From Nocardioides luteus (GTDB lineage: Bacteria; Actinomycetota; Actinomycetes; Propionibacteriales; Nocardioidaceae): a DNA stretch of 64,000 bases. This document shows, in pieces, positions 62,096-64,000 of this stretch (the stretch's first letter is position 1; every line of letters starts with the position of its first letter). The translations under genes were made by a program, and so were the position numbers. Under the pieces are notes generated by a model. It saw nothing but the letters and a program-made list of their open reading frames with translations. It was not told where the DNA came from and did no database searches. The stretch lies in NCBI RefSeq assembly GCF_015752315.1, contig NZ_JADOVJ010000001.1, forward strand, positions 4,704,501-4,768,500. Reading direction: 5' to 3'.

Positions 62096-63907
62096 ATGTC
62101 TGCGATCAAGCGCGTGACGAACACGTCCGAGGCCGAGGCGCTGGCGGCGTTGCTCAACGGCGACACCCGCACCAAGCCGACCGTGGTGGTGACCGTCGCG
62201 TCCGGACACACCGATCCCTACGCCGACGTGGAGCGGATCGCCGCCGAGATCGGCGACCTCGCCGACCTCTACCTCGTCACGACCGGCGGCCACACCTGGG
62301 CCTTCTCCAACAAGATGACACCCGGCACGCAGGTCTACGGCGGCGCCGGGCGGGTCTACCCGATCGGCCTGGGGTGGAACGTCGACCTGAAGCAGGCGCC
62401 GCTGCGCTTCGCCTGGAACAAGTCCGAGGGCAAGAAGCTCACCGGGCAGCTCATCGACGACGCCCTCGACATGGCCGCGGCCGCCGGCCTCTTCGACAGC
62501 GCCCGCACCGCGTCCACCCGGGAGCGCCGTGCCGGCACCGTGCGCTCGATCATGAGCGAGCGTGCGCTGGTCGACCTCGTCGGTGGCGACATGGCGTCGA
62601 TCCCGCCCCAGCTCGCCCAGGCCGGGGTGCCGATCGAGCGGGTTCTCGCCCCCGGGATGCACGTCGACGGCGTCCTGGAGAAGAAGTCACGCTGGCTCGA
62701 CATCCGGGAGAGCCGCCCCACCGCGGACGAGGCACTGAAGACGTACGCCGCCGGGGACGTCGTCCCCGCGCAGGTGCGCTCGGTCCTCGCCGGCTCCGCG
62801 GATCTGCGCCTGCATCCCGACGTCACCGTCGAGCTCTTCCGCTCGGACGTGACCGGCGACCCCGACGACGATTTATCGGCGCTTCTCACTCCTGGTGAGG
62901 TCGTGCTCGCGCGCGTCATCGCGACCGGCCCCAAGTGGCGGCTGTCGCTGCGCGAGGTCCGCGAGCACGACACCGCGCGCGAAGCCCTTTCCCTGTACGC
63001 CGGTGGCCCGCCCTGGCTCGACCCGGATGCGCCGCCGCCCGCCATCGTCGAGCACGTCGAGACCGTGCCCTCGGCTCCGGAGCCCGACGAGAGCGTGCCG
63101 GACGCCGAGCCAGTTCCCGAGGCGCCGCCCAGGCCGGCGGTGCCGAGCCCGGCGATGATGCCGCGCCGCCGGGGCGAGCCGGTCCGGGCGGTCCGGCCCG
63201 CACCTGCGCCCTCGCCGGAGCCGATGCCCGCGAGGGAGCCCGCGCCGGCGAAGAAGGCGGCGGTGCAGTCGATGTCGCTGCAGGTCACCGCGATCAAGGC
63301 CGAGAAGGCCCATCTCGAGGCCGAGCTGGCCGAGCTCCGCGACCAGGTCTCCGGGCTGCGCAACGAGCGCGTGCAGTTCGCCAAGGACCTCGCCCGCGCC
63401 GCGCGCCAGGTCGAGACCCGCGACGCCGAGCTCGCCCGGATGCGCTCCCAGCTGCGCCGAGCCAAGCAGCGCACCGCGCCGCCCGACGTCGCCCTGCCCG
63501 TGTTCGCCGACCGCGAGCGCGGCTTCCGCCACCTGGTCGAGGCCGCCTGGGCCCGCCGGATCCCGGTCGGCGAGCAGCCCACCCGCCCGCTGCCCGAGTT
63601 CGCGATCGGCGACCGGTTCCTCGACAGCGTCGACGCGCTCGAGGGCATCACCGTCGACAAGATCGCCGACGTGGTCATGGAGGTGCTCACCGGCCTCGCG
63701 GAGCAGTCGACCGGGCGCGAGCTGCACCAGCTGCGTACGTCTGCCGGGGGTAATGCCGCGCCACAGTCCCGTCCCGACGGCGCGGTCTGCTACCGGGTCT
63801 CGATGCAGATCCACACGCCCAGCGCCCGCCGGCTGCACTTCTGGAAGTGCCCCGACGGCACCATCGAGCTCTCCCGGGTCGTCGTCCACGACGACATGGA
63901 GCCTTAG
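62096..63907 (+). CDS. Uncharacterised multidomain protein with S1-like region and coiled coil
   Basis: 603 residues, start fixed by a perfect AAAGGAGG 4 nt upstream. Residues 1-130: alpha/beta-looking domain (KPTVVVTVASGHTDPYADVE, then QVYGGAGRVYPIGLGW). Residues 265-310: LTPGEVVLARVIATGPKWRL looks like an S1/OB-type RNA-binding fold. Residues 320-400: Pro/Glu/Ala linker. Residues 400-460: coiled coil (KAEKAHLEAELAELRDQV). Residues 470-603: C-terminal domain ending in HFWKCPDGTIELSRVVVHDD. No signal peptide. Family not recognised with confidence. Confidence 0.7.
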   Translation: MSAIKRVTNTSEAEALAALLNGDTRTKPTVVVTVASGHTDPYADVERIAAEIGDLADLYLVTTGGHTWAFSNKMTPGTQVYGGAGRVYPIGLGWNVDLKQAPLRFAWNKSEGKKLTGQLIDDALDMAAAAGLFDSARTASTRERRAGTVRSIMSERALVDLVGGDMASIPPQLAQAGVPIERVLAPGMHVDGVLEKKSRWLDIRESRPTADEALKTYAAGDVVPAQVRSVLAGSADLRLHPDVTVELFRSDVTGDPDDDLSALLTPGEVVLARVIATGPKWRLSLREVREHDTAREALSLYAGGPPWLDPDAPPPAIVEHVETVPSAPEPDESVPDAEPVPEAPPRPAVPSPAMMPRRRGEPVRAVRPAPAPSPEPMPAREPAPAKKAAVQSMSLQVTAIKAEKAHLEAELAELRDQVSGLRNERVQFAKDLARAARQVETRDAELARMRSQLRRAKQRTAPPDVALPVFADRERGFRHLVEAAWARRIPVGEQPTRPLPEFAIGDRFLDSVDALEGITVDKIADVVMEVLTGLAEQSTGRELHQLRTSAGGNAAPQSRPDGAVCYRVSMQIHTPSARRLHFWKCPDGTIELSRVVVHDDMEP

Positions 63908-63908
63908 G

Positions 63909-64000
63909 TCAGCCCCAGCACCAAGTCAGCAGACCGACGAGCGGGTCCGGGATGTTCTCGATCTCGACGGCCTCGCCGAGGATCGTGCCGTAGCGGATCT
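63909..64000 (-). CDS. C-terminal fragment of an unidentified protein (5' end off window)
   Basis: The minus-strand frame gives about 29 residues ending IENIPDPLVGLLTWCWG, with a stop at 63909-63911. It is convergent with the 603-residue gene, 1 bp after its stop. Too short to name. Confidence 0.5.
   Translation of the reverse strand, partial: IRYGTILGEAVEIENIPDPLVGLLTWCWG

Overview
The window is high-GC, gene-dense DNA from an actinobacterium. The evidence is the strong G/C third-position bias, frequent GTG starts, many starts without a Shine-Dalgarno but with a -10-like box 6-8 nt upstream, a SigE-family sigma factor, groES-groEL with CIRCE boxes and a His-rich GroEL tail, and the glmS-acpS-nnr-alr-tsaE-tsaB-rimI-tsaD neighbourhood. 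A Nocardioides-like member of Nocardioidaceae is my best guess; this is inference, not proof. I saw no rRNA, tRNA, prophage, transposase or CRISPR.

1-5.3 kb: small regulators with their partners (truncated methyltransferase/HxlR, DUF3224/AraC, XRE/MFS drug exporter). 5.3-13.7 kb: a probable organosulfur island. Four luciferase-like FMN monooxygenases joined by ATGA overlaps run rightward. A cystine-type ABC importer (permease, ATPase, lipoprotein) plus a DUF1684 protein runs leftward, and the two operons meet at one 17-bp hairpin. The gene mix recalls the Bacillus subtilis ytmI (Tcy/Cmo) operon. 13.8-18 kb: guaB, an ACT-GNAT fusion, a second DUF1684 gene and a permease paralogue that has lost its EAA loop.

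18-26.5 kb: an LVIVD-repeat protein divergent from a DUF305 lipoprotein, a GH25 lysozyme, groES-groEL under two CIRCE elements, a membrane-anchored secreted protein, a THUMP-like methyltransferase and tsaD. 26.5-27.4 kb: nine 29-bp tandem units, each holding a TetR-operator-like palindrome, beside a TetR gene; together they separate tsaD from rimI. 27.4-39.1 kb: housekeeping genes for t6A tRNA modification, cell-wall precursors (alr, glmS, glmM), NAD(P)HX repair, acpS, coaA and rplM-rpsI.

39.3-52.3 kb: secreted/membrane proteins, ornithine aminotransferase, a sigma factor paired with a membrane protein carrying a probable nitrate/nitrite-sensing (NIT) domain, a TetR-controlled Baeyer-Villiger monooxygenase/SDR pair, a ThrE exporter, a glutamate-cysteine-ligase-like enzyme and a FUSC-like protein. 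52.3-64 kb: secreted HNH nuclease, metallo-hydrolase, a DNA methyltransferase without a visible restriction partner, a Mug-type glycosylase, a coiled-coil/NERD-like protein, a 1,346-residue subtilase and a 603-residue uncharacterised protein.

A theme across the window is several families of long palindromic repeats placed between genes. One modular family (GGTCGAG...GTCGAGACC) also sits in frame inside tsaB and nnr. The 29-bp array, the modular palindromes and the sigma/NIT pair are the most promising leads.
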